Origin: JANNNF01 sp040385825
GTDB lineage: Bacteria; Pseudomonadota; Alphaproteobacteria; Rhodobacterales; Rhodobacteraceae
Direction of reading: 5' to 3'
NCBI GenBank assembly: GCA_040385825.1
Contig: JAZKGQ010000032.1
Coordinates: forward strand, 1 to 55,242
DNA: 55,242 nt
A program made the translations under genes and the position numbers. The notes beneath the pieces were generated by a model, which searched no databases, was not told the origin of the DNA, and was given only the letters and a program-made list of their open reading frames with translations. Within the stretch, counting starts at the first letter, position 1, and each line of letters starts with the position of its first letter. Positions 20,873 through 29,352 of this stretch are shown here, piece by piece.

Positions 20873-23032
20873 TCAGATCAGGTCGATGCTGGCGGCCAGC
20901 CCGCTGGTGCTGGTCAGATCGGCAAGGATGATCCGCGTGCCATCGTCAAAGGCAAGGATCACCCCGCCCGAATAGACCCGCGCATAGGCCGCGACCACGT
21001 CTGCGGCGGTGTCGCCCGGATCGATCAGCGCCTGGTCCAGCGCCAGCCTGTCCACCGATTTGCGGAAATCGGTGATCACCGCCCCGCCATCGCCCGCGAA
21101 AAACTGAAACACGTCGGCCCCGGTGCCGCCGGTCAGCACATCGCTGGACATGCCGCCGATCAGCGTGTCATCGCCATTGCCGCCGGTCAGCGTATCGCCG
21201 CTGGCCCCGCCATCCAGCCAGTCATTGCCGTCGCCGCCATACAGGCTGTCGGACCCCATCCCGCCCAACAGACGGTCATCGCCGCCTGCGCCAAGAAGCA
21301 TGTCAAACCCCTGTCCGCCGTGGATCAGGTCATCGCCGCCCCGGCCGCTGAGGCGGTCATCGCCCATCAGGCCAAACACCGCATCGGCAAGCTCTGTGCC
21401 GGACAAGGCGTCGCGTCCGTCAGTATCAACCCATTGCAGCCCGTCTTCAAAGGTGCTGGCATCGCGCGGGTCGGCCCACCAGGCCTGCACGCCGTCGCGA
21501 TAGGCCTGCACCGCCAGCGACCGCGGCGTTTCGGCCGAATAGACCGAATCCCAGATGCCCCAACTGCCATAGCGCGAGGGGATGCCGAAATCGGAAAACT
21601 GCGCCATCAGCCCGCCGCCATTGGCCTGCCAGATGTCGAAATAGCGGGTGTAAAGCTGCTCGAATTCGGGGCGGCGCACCAGGTTGATGAAGAATTCTGT
21701 CTGTTCCGGGTCTTGCACTCCGCCAAAAAGGCCTGCCAGATCAACCACATGCTGACCGCCTTCATAGCCTTCCAGCGCCCAGCCCAGAAATTCTGCCACC
21801 CGCGCGTGATAGGCCACGGTGGCCCCGATCTGCGGCAGGCTGTCCGACCCCGGACCCGACCGGATATAGGCAATCGCGGCGCGATAGCCGGCCTCGCCCA
21901 TGGTCAGCCATTGATCGACAAGGCCTGCGTTTTCCTCCAGCCCCATCGAGCCGCCGAAATAGGCGGCGATCGCATAGACATGAAAGGGCGCCTCCATCGG
22001 GGCGGTGCCGCCATCCGCGACCAGATCGGGGGCGTTCAGCGCGTAATATTCCAGCCCCTGCCAGCCGCTCTGGGTGGAAAACACGTTCAGCGCGCGGGTG
22101 CCGGTTTCATCGCCGAACACATCGGCGACGATATTGGCCATGATCGCGGCCTGCCGACCATACCACTGCATCCAGCCACCTTCGACATCTGGCCCCCAGG
22201 TGGCCTCGGCCTGCGCCTGCGCCCATTGGGCCTGCGCAAAGCCCCAGTTCCACACCTCGTTTGAATATTCAAACCGGGCCACCAGCCCTTCGTCCAGATT
22301 GTCGCGCACATAGGTCGCAAAGGCGCGGATATAGGCCTCGTCGGCCAGATGGGGAATGTTGAACCACGGGTCGCTGCGGGTCTGGTTGGCCAGTTCCACC
22401 ATCATCGCGACCGACGCGCCGCCCGGCCCGGTCTGACGCGCGGCCTCGAACGGGCGCATGTCCTCGACCCCGTCCACCGTCGAGTTGTTGGTCTGCATCC
22501 AGTCCATGAAACGCAGCGTGCGGAAATCCTCGATCCGGTCCAGATAGGCCGGGTTGAAGATCATCCCGGCCTCGATCAGATCGGCGTCCTGACTGTGATA
22601 CAGCCGCATGTCGCGCAGGTAATTGCCGGTGTCGTTGGGGTCGGTGGACAACAGGTTGATGGTCACCGCGCCCGGCCCGTTCAGCCGAAAGGTGATGCGT
22701 CCCGACTCATTGGTCAGCAGCGTGGCATCGCCGCCGATGGTGACCTGGCCTTCGCCCTTCCAGTCCAGCACATAGATGCCGGGCCGCCATTCCTGCCCGT
22801 TGGTCTGCCAGATGGTGGACACATGGTCGAAGGGCGGTTCGCTGCCGTTGCGGGTAAAGCCGCGCACCCAGCCATTTTCATCCAGATCCAGCCGCCGCGC
22901 ATCGCCGGTGTCCCATTCGGTCGCACTTTGGGTAAACCAGTTCCGGGTCATCTGAAACTGGTTCACGAAGGCGAAGGATGTGCTCCAATCCTCCAGCCCG
23001 CTGAGGTTGGTTCCAAGCGAGGGGCCTGTCAT
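20873..23032 (-). CDS. RTX-type calcium-binding exoprotein with glycosidase-like N-terminal region
   Basis: 719 aa, no classical signal peptide. Residues about 545-640 are tandem RTX nonapeptides (GGxGxDxLx, such as GGDGNDWLD and GGNGDDTLI), which bind calcium and mark type I secretion; the tail after them (VFQFFAGDGG...) is typical of the secretion signal region. The N-terminal 540 residues resemble cellulose-binding or TIM-barrel glycosidase-type exoproteins, with ARFEYSNEVWNWGF near residue 255 placing an N-E pair as in clan A glycosidases. The substrate is unknown. GGAGA precedes the start. No type I secretion genes lie nearby. Confidence 0.75.
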   Translation of the reverse strand: MTGPSLGTNLSGLEDWSTSFAFVNQFQMTRNWFTQSATEWDTGDARRLDLDENGWVRGFTRNGSEPPFDHVSTIWQTNGQEWRPGIYVLDWKGEGQVTIGGDATLLTNESGRITFRLNGPGAVTINLLSTDPNDTGNYLRDMRLYHSQDADLIEAGMIFNPAYLDRIEDFRTLRFMDWMQTNNSTVDGVEDMRPFEAARQTGPGGASVAMMVELANQTRSDPWFNIPHLADEAYIRAFATYVRDNLDEGLVARFEYSNEVWNWGFAQAQWAQAQAEATWGPDVEGGWMQWYGRQAAIMANIVADVFGDETGTRALNVFSTQSGWQGLEYYALNAPDLVADGGTAPMEAPFHVYAIAAYFGGSMGLEENAGLVDQWLTMGEAGYRAAIAYIRSGPGSDSLPQIGATVAYHARVAEFLGWALEGYEGGQHVVDLAGLFGGVQDPEQTEFFINLVRRPEFEQLYTRYFDIWQANGGGLMAQFSDFGIPSRYGSWGIWDSVYSAETPRSLAVQAYRDGVQAWWADPRDASTFEDGLQWVDTDGRDALSGTELADAVFGLMGDDRLSGRGGDDLIHGGQGFDMLLGAGGDDRLLGGMGSDSLYGGDGNDWLDGGASGDTLTGGNGDDTLIGGMSSDVLTGGTGADVFQFFAGDGGAVITDFRKSVDRLALDQALIDPGDTAADVVAAYARVYSGGVILAFDDGTRIILADLTSTSGLAASIDLI

Positions 23033-23243
23033 GCTGTCTCCGATCCGCTCTTTTTTGGCCAGCGTCTCAAATCCTGGTCATTGCGCAAAGCCCCGATTTG
23101 ACAACTGCGTGAACAGGGGCGGGTTTTTGCCAGCCTGGCCCGGCCCTGTGGCAAATTCCCGCGCAAAACACGGCTTTGTGGGGGCTGGACCTGCCGTGTC
23201 ACATCGTCCATATGTTGGGGCAACAATCAGGAGGCCCCGGCCG

Positions 23244-23618
23244 ATGTATTTCCTCAAGCGCATGCTGACCTGGTGGAACACCCAGACGCTTGGCACCCAG
23301 ATCTTTACCGCGCGGCGCGGCATCAAGGTGGGCGAGGACACGCAGGGCAACCTTTATTACCAGACCGCCGACAGCAAGAAACGCTGGGTCATCTACAACG
23401 GCGAGATGGAAGCCTCGCGCGTGTCGCCCGACTGGCATGGCTGGCTGCATTTCACCTGGGACCAGCCGCCGAACAAGGCGCCGCTGGTGCACAAGGCCTG
23501 GGAAAAACCGCATCAGGAAAACCTGACCGGGTCGGACATGGCCTATGCGCCGCCGGGGTCGATCCGGCGCAGCGATCCGGTCGCGCGGCGCGACTATGAG
23601 GCATGGCAGCCCGAATAA
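23244..23618 (+). CDS. NADH:ubiquinone oxidoreductase accessory subunit, NDUFA12/B17.2 family
   Basis: 124-aa homologue of the mitochondrial complex I accessory subunit NDUFA12, found in alphaproteobacterial complex I on the cytoplasmic side. Hallmarks are VGEDTQGNLYY, KRWVIYNGEMEASRVSPDWHGWLH and the C-terminal PGSIRRSDPVARRDYEAW. AGGAGG lies 8 nt before the ATG. Its TAA shares its last base with the next start (TAATG). The 211-bp gap upstream to the divergent RTX gene was searched and shows a TTGACA at about 23097 but no convincing -10. Confidence 0.93.
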   Translation: MYFLKRMLTWWNTQTLGTQIFTARRGIKVGEDTQGNLYYQTADSKKRWVIYNGEMEASRVSPDWHGWLHFTWDQPPNKAPLVHKAWEKPHQENLTGSDMAYAPPGSIRRSDPVARRDYEAWQPE

Positions 23619-24079
23619 TGTCTGAAAATCGCGCAGAAGTTTTGGCGGGGGCGGCGGTTCTGGCCGTGGCCATTGGGTTTGTCGTCTATGCAGCCCAAGG
23701 GGCGGGGATCGGCACGGCGGGGGGCACGTATCCGCTGACAGCCAGTTTCCGGTCGGTCGAAGGCATTTCGGTCGGGTCCGATGTGCGGTTGGCGGGGGTC
23801 AAGGTGGGCAGCATCACGTCGCTGAAGCTGAACCCCGAAACATATTTTGCCGATGCCGAAGTGGCGGTCAAAGACGGCATCCTGCTGCCGACCGATTCCG
23901 CGATACTGATTTCGCAAGAAGGGCTTCTGGGCGGAACCTATATCGAGCTTGTCCCCGGTGGCGCCCCCGACATGCTGGCCCCCGGTGATGAGATCGAAGA
24001 CACGCAGGGCGCGGTCAGCCTGATCAGCCTGCTGTTGAAATGGGTCGGCGGGCAATCCTCCGACAGCACCAGCCCATGA
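23618..24079 (+). CDS. mlaD: MlaD-type MCE-domain lipid transport protein
   Basis: Periplasmic, inner-membrane-anchored lipid-binding component of the Mla phospholipid transport system. 153 aa. An N-terminal anchor (VLAGAAVLAVAIGFVVYAA, residues 8-26) is followed by the MCE domain, with FRSVEGISVGSDVRLAGVKVG and EGLLGGTYIELVPGG, and a hydrophobic C-terminal helix (VSLISLLLKWVG). The mlaE and mlaF partners are not in the window. The start overlaps the upstream stop and its own stop overlaps the next ATG. Confidence 0.9.
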   Translation: MSENRAEVLAGAAVLAVAIGFVVYAAQGAGIGTAGGTYPLTASFRSVEGISVGSDVRLAGVKVGSITSLKLNPETYFADAEVAVKDGILLPTDSAILISQEGLLGGTYIELVPGGAPDMLAPGDEIEDTQGAVSLISLLLKWVGGQSSDSTSP

Positions 24080-24522
24080 TCCGCGCCGCCCTGATCCTGC
24101 TGCTGCTGGCCGGCCCTGCGACTGCGCAGGACTATGGCGAGGCACAGGCAGGCGTGCTGCGCTGGCTGGACAAGCTGACCGGCGACAGTGGCGACATGGA
24201 ACTGGGGCGCGGGCAGTCGGCCAGCAACGGGCGGCTGACCATCCAACTCGACAGTTGCCGCTACCCGACCGACAACCCCAATGCCGATGCCAATGCCCAT
24301 CTGACCATCATCGACAGCGACCGGCCCGAGCCGGTGTTCTCGGGGTGGATGCTGGCCTCGTCGCCTGCGCTGTCGGCGATGGACCATCCGCGCTATGATG
24401 TCTGGGTGCTGCGCTGCGTGGTGCCGGGGTCAGAGGTGGTGGTGGACGAAACCCCGCCCGCAACCGACCCGGCTGAAACCGATCCGGCCCTGCCGGAAGG
24501 CGAGGATCAGCCGATCGACTGA
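24076..24522 (+). CDS. DUF2155 domain-containing secreted protein
   Basis: 148 aa with a cleavable signal peptide (MIRAALILLLLAGPATAQD, cleavage near residue 18). The DUF2155 core has VLRWLDKLTG, LTIQLDSCRYP and PVFSGWMLASSPALSAMDHPRYDVWVLRC, with two cysteines that could form a disulfide. The acidic proline-rich tail is variable. Translationally coupled to mlaD (ATGA). The biochemical role is unknown. The 3' end overlaps the convergent aat gene by 16 bp. Confidence 0.85.
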   Translation: MIRAALILLLLAGPATAQDYGEAQAGVLRWLDKLTGDSGDMELGRGQSASNGRLTIQLDSCRYPTDNPNADANAHLTIIDSDRPEPVFSGWMLASSPALSAMDHPRYDVWVLRCVVPGSEVVVDETPPATDPAETDPALPEGEDQPID

Positions 24523-25115
24523 TAGCCCGGCGGGTCGAACTGCGCGCGGCGCGCCAGGGCCTGCGCAAGGCGGCGGCGGTAGTCGGCGCGGGGAATTTCG
24601 ACGCCGCCAAGGCTGGCCAGATGCGGGGTCAGGAACTGCGTGTCGAACAGGGCAAAGCCGCCCGCCCGCAACCGGTGCACCAGCGCCGCCAGCGCCAGTT
24701 TCGACGCATCGGTCCGGCGCGAAAACATGCTTTCGCCAAAGAACGCCGCCCCCAGAACCACGCCGTAAACTCCGCCGATCAGGGCATCGCCGTCCCAGAC
24801 TTCAAGACTGTGCGCCTGACCGGACTGGTGCAGCGCCACATACAGATCAAAGATCGGCGCATTGATCCAGGTTTCCGGGCGGTCCGCGCAGGCGGTGACG
24901 ACGCCCGCAAAATCGCTGTCGGTGCGAATGGCAAAGCCGCCACGCCGGATGCGGCGGGCCAGACTGCCCGAGATGTGAAACCCGTCCAGCGGCAGGATGC
25001 CCCGGTGGCGTGGGTCAACCCAGTGCACGTTGTGGTCCTCGCGGCTTGCCGCCATGGGAAAGATGCCCATGGCATAGGCGCGCAGCAGGGTGTCTGGGGT
25101 TATGTCGTGGGGCAC
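24507..25115 (-). CDS. aat: Leucyl/phenylalanyl-tRNA--protein transferase
   Basis: Adds Leu or Phe to N-terminal Arg/Lys of proteins, creating an N-degron for ClpS-ClpAP. About 202 aa. The N-terminus has LLRAYAMGIFPM, then WVDPRHRGILPLDGFHISGSLARRIRRGGF, DALIGGVYGVVLGAAFFGESMFSRRTDASK and LFDTQFLTPHLASLGG, all diagnostic of the family. A GTG start at 25115 is preferred; TTG at 25121 lies within the upstream hairpin. No good ribosome-binding site is free: the only A/G-rich stretch is within the 3' arm of that hairpin. Confidence 0.95.
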   Translation of the reverse strand: MPHDITPDTLLRAYAMGIFPMAASREDHNVHWVDPRHRGILPLDGFHISGSLARRIRRGGFAIRTDSDFAGVVTACADRPETWINAPIFDLYVALHQSGQAHSLEVWDGDALIGGVYGVVLGAAFFGESMFSRRTDASKLALAALVHRLRAGGFALFDTQFLTPHLASLGGVEIPRADYRRRLAQALARRAQFDPPGYQSIG

Positions 25116-25118
25116 AGT

Positions 25119-25190
25119 CAATTTTCTTCAAAGAAAATTGGCAAATTCCTTGGAAGGAATTTGGACGGCGCGCCACCAGAGGCGGCGCGC
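25119..25190. repeat. Three consecutive hairpins upstream of aat
   Basis: Two perfect 10-bp inverted repeats with 2-nt loops stand in tandem: CAATTTTCTT/AAGAAAATTG (25119-25140) and CAAATTCCTT/AAGGAATTTG (25142-25163). A third stem follows, GCGCGCC (25168-25174) with GGCGCGC (25184-25190). They fill the 82-bp gap between accC and aat, both on the reverse strand. The AT-rich stems are strikingly unlike the GC-rich surroundings. They end 3 nt before the aat GTG, so they may control its translation or cut read-through from accBC. Confidence 0.7.
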
Positions 25191-25197
25191 GTTCCCA

Positions 25198-26559
25198 TCA
25201 GGCGCCGAACTTTGCCGCCAGCCATTTTTCCAACCAGTGGATGTTGTAATCCCCCGACTGGATGTCAGGTTCGGCCAGCAATTCTGCAAACAACGGTATC
25301 GTGGTGTCGATGCCGTCGATGATCAGCTCGCTCAGGGCGCGGGACAGGCGGGCCAGCGCCTCGGGCCGGTCGCGGCCATGCACGATCAGCTTGCCGATCA
25401 GGCTGTCGTAATAGGGCGGGATCGAATAGCCGGAATAGAGCGCGCTGTCCATCCGCACCCCCAGACCGCCGGGCGAATGGAACATGCGGACGCGACCTGG
25501 GCAGGGCGCAAAGTTCGGCAGCTTTTCGGCGTTGATCCGCACTTCGATGGCATGGCCGTTGATCACCAGATCATCTTGGCGAACCGACATCGGCAAGCCG
25601 CCCGCGACGCGGATCTGTTCGCGCACAAGGTCGATGCCGAAGATGTATTCAGTGACAGGATGTTCGACCTGCAGCCGGGTGTTCATCTCGATGAAGTAGA
25701 ACTCGTTGTTTTCATAGAGGAACTCGATGGTTCCCGCCCCGATGTAATTGATCGCGGCCACCGCATCGGCGCAGGTCTTGCCGATCTTGGCGCGCATCTC
25801 GGGCGAAATGGCGGGGCCGGGGGCTTCCTCGAACACCTTCTGGTGGCGGCGTTGCAGGCTGCAATCACGCTCACCCAGATGGATGGCGTTGCCCTTGCCG
25901 TCGCCGAACACCTGAATCTCGATGTGGCGCGGGGTTTGCAGGTATTTCTCGATATAGACTTCATCGTTGCCAAAGGCATTCTTGGCCTCGGACCGCGCGG
26001 TGCGGAAGGCGACCTCCAGCTCCTCAGGGTTGTTGGCGACCTTCATGCCGCGTCCGCCACCGCCCGCCGTCGCCTTGATGATCACCGGAAAGCCGATGGT
26101 CTGCGCCACGCCAATGGCCGTCTCATAGTCCGGCACGCCACCCTCAGAGCCCGGCACCACCGGAATCCCCAATGCCTTGGCGGTTTCCTTGGCGGTGATC
26201 TTGTCGCCCATGATGCGGATATGCTGGGCCGACGGGCCGATGAAGGTCAGCCCGTGATCTTCCAGCGCCTGCGCGAAGGCCGCGTTTTCCGACAGAAAGC
26301 CATAGCCCGGATGCACGGCTTGCGCGCCCGTGATCTCGCAGGCCGAGATGATGGCGGCCTTGGACAGATAGCTGTCGACCGAGGGCGCAGGCCCGATGCA
26401 GACGGATTCGTCGGCCATGCGCACATGCATCGCGTCGGCGTCGGCGGTGGAATGCACGGCGACCGATTTGATCCCCATTTCCCGGCAGGCGCGGATCACC
26501 CGCAGGGCAATCTCGCCCCGGTTGGCGATCAGGATTTTCTCGAAGATCGGTTTTGTCAA
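25198..26559 (-). CDS. accC: Acetyl-CoA carboxylase, biotin carboxylase subunit
   Basis: ATP-grasp enzyme that carboxylates the biotin on AccB in the first committed step of fatty acid synthesis. 453 aa. Conserved parts include KILIANRGEIALRVIRACRE, the ATP-binding glycine loop TAGGGGRGMK, EKYLQTPRHIEIQVFGD, ERDCSLQRRHQKV and FYFIEMNTRLQVEHPVTE. The start is a TTG at 26559 with GAGG 8 nt upstream; no ATG lies near the conserved N-terminus. It is 10 bp downstream of accB in the same operon. Confidence 0.96.
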   Translation of the reverse strand: MTKPIFEKILIANRGEIALRVIRACREMGIKSVAVHSTADADAMHVRMADESVCIGPAPSVDSYLSKAAIISACEITGAQAVHPGYGFLSENAAFAQALEDHGLTFIGPSAQHIRIMGDKITAKETAKALGIPVVPGSEGGVPDYETAIGVAQTIGFPVIIKATAGGGGRGMKVANNPEELEVAFRTARSEAKNAFGNDEVYIEKYLQTPRHIEIQVFGDGKGNAIHLGERDCSLQRRHQKVFEEAPGPAISPEMRAKIGKTCADAVAAINYIGAGTIEFLYENNEFYFIEMNTRLQVEHPVTEYIFGIDLVREQIRVAGGLPMSVRQDDLVINGHAIEVRINAEKLPNFAPCPGRVRMFHSPGGLGVRMDSALYSGYSIPPYYDSLIGKLIVHGRDRPEALARLSRALSELIIDGIDTTIPLFAELLAEPDIQSGDYNIHWLEKWLAAKFGA

Positions 26560-26569
26560 AGCGACACCC

Positions 26570-27061
26570 TCACTCGATGATCATCAAAGGCGCGCCGTAC
26601 TCGACGGGGGTGCCGTCCTCGACCAGAATGCGTTTGACCACGCCTGCCTTGGGGGCCGGGATGTGGTTCATGGTCTTCATCGCCTCGATGATCAGCACGG
26701 TCTGGCCTTCGGTCACCGTCGCGCCGATTGCGGCAAAGGCCGCAGCGCCGGGTTCGGCCGACAGATAGCAGGTGCCGACCATGGGCGAGGTCACCGCACC
26801 CGGATGCTGCGCCGGGTCTTCGATCGCCGCCGGAGCCGCCGCAGCAGGGGCTGCCGCCGCCGCCGCCGGGGCGGGGGCATAGGCCACGGGGGCCGCGGAC
26901 TGGGTCATCACGATATTGGCCTGCTTGACGACACGGACCTCAAGGCTGTCATCCTCGCCATATTCGCGCTTCACGCTCAGCTCGGTCAGCTCGTTCTTGT
27001 TCAAAAGCTCTGCCAGAGCCGAAATGAAGGCAACGTCTGCGTCGGGGGAATGTTTGCTCAT
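26570..27061 (-). CDS. accB: Biotin carboxyl carrier protein of acetyl-CoA carboxylase
   Basis: 163 aa. Carries the biotin that shuttles carboxyl groups between AccC and the AccAD carboxyltransferase. The C-terminal biotinyl domain has the canonical biotinylation site EAMKTMN, preceded by TSPMVGTCYLSAEPG. An Ala/Pro-rich flexible linker (PAAAAAAPAAAAP) joins it to the N-terminal helix. Start MSKHSPDADVAF is preferred because AGAGG lies 7 nt upstream; an ATG at 27088 would add nine residues. First gene of the accB-accC operon, divergent from preT. Confidence 0.95.
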   Translation of the reverse strand: MSKHSPDADVAFISALAELLNKNELTELSVKREYGEDDSLEVRVVKQANIVMTQSAAPVAYAPAPAAAAAAPAAAAPAAIEDPAQHPGAVTSPMVGTCYLSAEPGAAAFAAIGATVTEGQTVLIIEAMKTMNHIPAPKAGVVKRILVEDGTPVEYGAPLMIIE

Positions 27062-27133
27062 GCCGTCCTCTGTTGGCTTGTCTGCCATCTGGTGATCCGT
27101 GCGCTGCCCTGCGGGGCGGCTTTGGGTTGACCG

Positions 27134-27161
27134 CTTATAGCCCGACCTTCGTAGGGTGAAA
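27134..27161 (-). promoter_or_regulatory. Candidate accB promoter
   Basis: On the reverse strand TTTCAC (27156-27161) and TATAAG (27134-27139) are spaced by 16 bp, predicting a 65-nt leader before accB. In the rest of this 254-bp divergent region, GGTCCG at about 27231 and CGGACC at about 27262 form an inverted repeat around an AT-rich stretch. No clear preT promoter was found. Confidence 0.4.
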
Positions 27162-27315
27162 AGCGCGCAATGATATGTCGGGCACATGCCTGATTTTTCG
27201 GCATCCGGCGGCGGGCTTGCGGTTTTTGCCGGTCCGGAAAATTTACCGTTTGATAAAAAAACGGACCTGTGCCAGCGTTTGATTATAGCAAGCAACCGCA
27301 AAGGGGTTTTCACCC

Positions 27316-28671
27316 ATGACGCCCAGCCCGCTGCCCCCCGCGCAGAACACCGCGCAAAACACCCCGCTGACCCCCGGAGTTGTTGCCGGCCGGCTGCCCC
27401 CCGTTGCCTATTGCGACCATTTTGCCGATCATACCCCTGCGCTGGACGGTCACGAAGCGCAGGTGGCGGCGGATCGCTGCTATTTCTGCCATGACGCGCC
27501 CTGCATCGTGGCCTGTCCCACCAGCATCGACATTCCGCTGTTCATCCGCCAGATCGCCACCGGCACGCCACAGGCGGCGGCGCGCACCATCTGGGATCAG
27601 AACATTCTGGGCGGCATGTGCGCCCGCGTCTGCCCGACCGAAACCCTGTGCGAACAGGCCTGCGTGCGCGAGGCCGCTGAATCCAACCCGGTCGAGATCG
27701 GCCGCCTGCAACGCCATGCGACCGATCTGGCGATGGCGGCGGGCGGGCATCCCTATACCCGTGCGGCGTCTACGGGGCGGCGGGTGGCGGTTGTGGGGGC
27801 GGGGCCTGCGGGGCTGGCCTGCGCGCACCGGCTGGCGATGCTGGGGCATGAGGTGGTGCTGTACGAGGCCCGCGCCAAGGCGGGCGGGCTGAACGAATAC
27901 GGCATCGCGTCCTACAAGGCGACGGGGGGCTTTGCCGCCAAAGAGGTGGACTGGCTGCTGTCGATTGGCGGCATTGATCTGCGTCTGGGGCAGGCTTTGG
28001 GGCGCGACATCAGCCTTGATGGTCTGCGCGCCGACTATGACGCGGTGTTTCTGGGGATCGGTCTGGCGGGGGTGAACGCCCTGCGCGCGGCGGGCGAAGA
28101 CATGGCGGGCGTGCGCAATGCGGTTGATTTCATTGCCGAGTTGCGGCAGGCCGACGATCTGGCCACGCTGCCGGTGGGCCGCGATGTGGTGGTGATCGGC
28201 GGCGGCATGACGGCGGTGGATGCCGCCGTGCAATCAAAGCTTCTGGGGGCGGAAAACGTCACCATCGTCTATCGGCGCGGCAAGGAAAAGATGTCGGCCA
28301 GCGGCTATGAACAGGACCACGCGTTGCAGGCCGGGGTGCGCATCATCCACAACGCGGCCCCGCTGCGCATTCTTGGCGACGGGGCGGTGCAGGGGGTGGA
28401 GTTCGGCTATACCGCCGACGGGCCGACGGGCCTGCAAGTGGGGCCGGAAAGCTTTATCCTGAAGGCGGATCAGGTGTTCAAGGCCATCGGCCAGACCCTG
28501 TCCGCCTTGCCGGACGGGATCACCCAGTCGGGCGGCAAGATCACCGGGGCCGTGGCCCGTGTCTGGGCCGGGGGCGATTGCACGGCGGGGGGCGAGGATC
28601 TGACCGTGACTGCCGTGGCCGAGGGCCGCGACGCCGCCTTGCAGATTGACAGCTATCTGGCGGGGCTGTGA
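27316..28671 (+). CDS. preT: Dihydropyrimidine dehydrogenase, PreT-type flavoprotein subunit
   Basis: Passes electrons from NAD(P)H through FAD and Fe-S centres to the PreA subunit, which reduces uracil or thymine. 451 aa. The N-terminal cysteine-rich part has CYFCHDAPCIVACPTSIDIP and MCARVCPTETLCEQAC, ligands for 4Fe-4S clusters. The FAD-binding motif is VAVVGAGPAGLACAHRLA near residue 155 and a second dinucleotide fold is VVVIGGGMTAVDAA near residue 295. It is separated from preA only by a DedA-family gene. First gene of the pyrimidine degradation block. Confidence 0.92.
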   Translation: MTPSPLPPAQNTAQNTPLTPGVVAGRLPPVAYCDHFADHTPALDGHEAQVAADRCYFCHDAPCIVACPTSIDIPLFIRQIATGTPQAAARTIWDQNILGGMCARVCPTETLCEQACVREAAESNPVEIGRLQRHATDLAMAAGGHPYTRAASTGRRVAVVGAGPAGLACAHRLAMLGHEVVLYEARAKAGGLNEYGIASYKATGGFAAKEVDWLLSIGGIDLRLGQALGRDISLDGLRADYDAVFLGIGLAGVNALRAAGEDMAGVRNAVDFIAELRQADDLATLPVGRDVVVIGGGMTAVDAAVQSKLLGAENVTIVYRRGKEKMSASGYEQDHALQAGVRIIHNAAPLRILGDGAVQGVEFGYTADGPTGLQVGPESFILKADQVFKAIGQTLSALPDGITQSGGKITGAVARVWAGGDCTAGGEDLTVTAVAEGRDAALQIDSYLAGL

Positions 28672-28737
28672 TGGTGGCTTGCGCCGCCCCGGCTCATTGG
28701 CTACCCCTGCCAGTGGCAAGCACAGGGTGGCGCGACA

Positions 28738-29274
28738 ATGGACAGCATGATCGAAAGCATTCTGGCCTTCGTGCAGGAAAACCGCGCGTGGGCCTTCTGG
28801 ATCGCGCTGGCCTTTTCGATTGGCGAGAATGTCGCCTTCATCTCCATCGTCATCCCATCCACGGCGATTTTGCTGGGGGTCGGCGCGCTGGTTGCGACGG
28901 GAGAGTTGTCGATGTGGCCCATTTTCTTGGGCTCTGCCATCGGCGCGTTGATCGGGTCGTTCGGGTCATACTGGATCGGGCTTCGGTACGGCCAGGCGAT
29001 TCTGGGGATGTGGCCGTTTCGCAAGCAGCCCGATCTGGTCGAACGCGGCAATGCGGCGTTTCAGAAATGGGGCGTGATCGCCGTGTTCATCGGCCATTTC
29101 TTCGGCCCGTTGCGGGCGGTGGTGTTTGTGATGGCGGGCGTGGCCCGTATTCCGATGCGGCTGTTTTTTCCGGTGAATGTCATCGGCAGCCTTGCCTGGG
29201 CGTATCTTACCCCTGCCTTCGGCGAAGTGGCCGGGCATATATTTGGCTGGATCTGGACCGCGCTCGGGTTCTGA
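28738..29274 (+). CDS. DedA family membrane protein
   Basis: 178 aa, four or five hydrophobic spans, SNARE-associated/DedA fold. Conserved features are FIPSTAILLGVGAL-like text near residue 40 (IVIPSTAILLGVG), GSFGSYWIGLRYG near residue 75, and the FIGHFFGPLRAVVFVMAGVARIP motif near residue 120, whose arginine is typical of the family. DedA proteins take part in undecaprenyl-phosphate or lipid flipping and proton-dependent homeostasis; the substrate here is unknown. It lies between preT and preA, which are normally adjacent. Confidence 0.88.
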   Translation: MDSMIESILAFVQENRAWAFWIALAFSIGENVAFISIVIPSTAILLGVGALVATGELSMWPIFLGSAIGALIGSFGSYWIGLRYGQAILGMWPFRKQPDLVERGNAAFQKWGVIAVFIGHFFGPLRAVVFVMAGVARIPMRLFFPVNVIGSLAWAYLTPAFGEVAGHIFGWIWTALGF

Positions 29275-29352
29275 CCACCCCTATCCCGTCGTCATCCGCG
29301 CAACCCGCCCCTTGGGGTGTGATTGCGCCTGCGCAAACCTGAGGAGGCACCC

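Noticed and set aside
20873..21400. Regularly repeating DNA in the RTX gene as a possible CRISPR array.
   Set aside because: The periodicity comes from codons for GGxGxDxLx nonapeptides in an open frame; there are no constant repeats separated by unique spacers.
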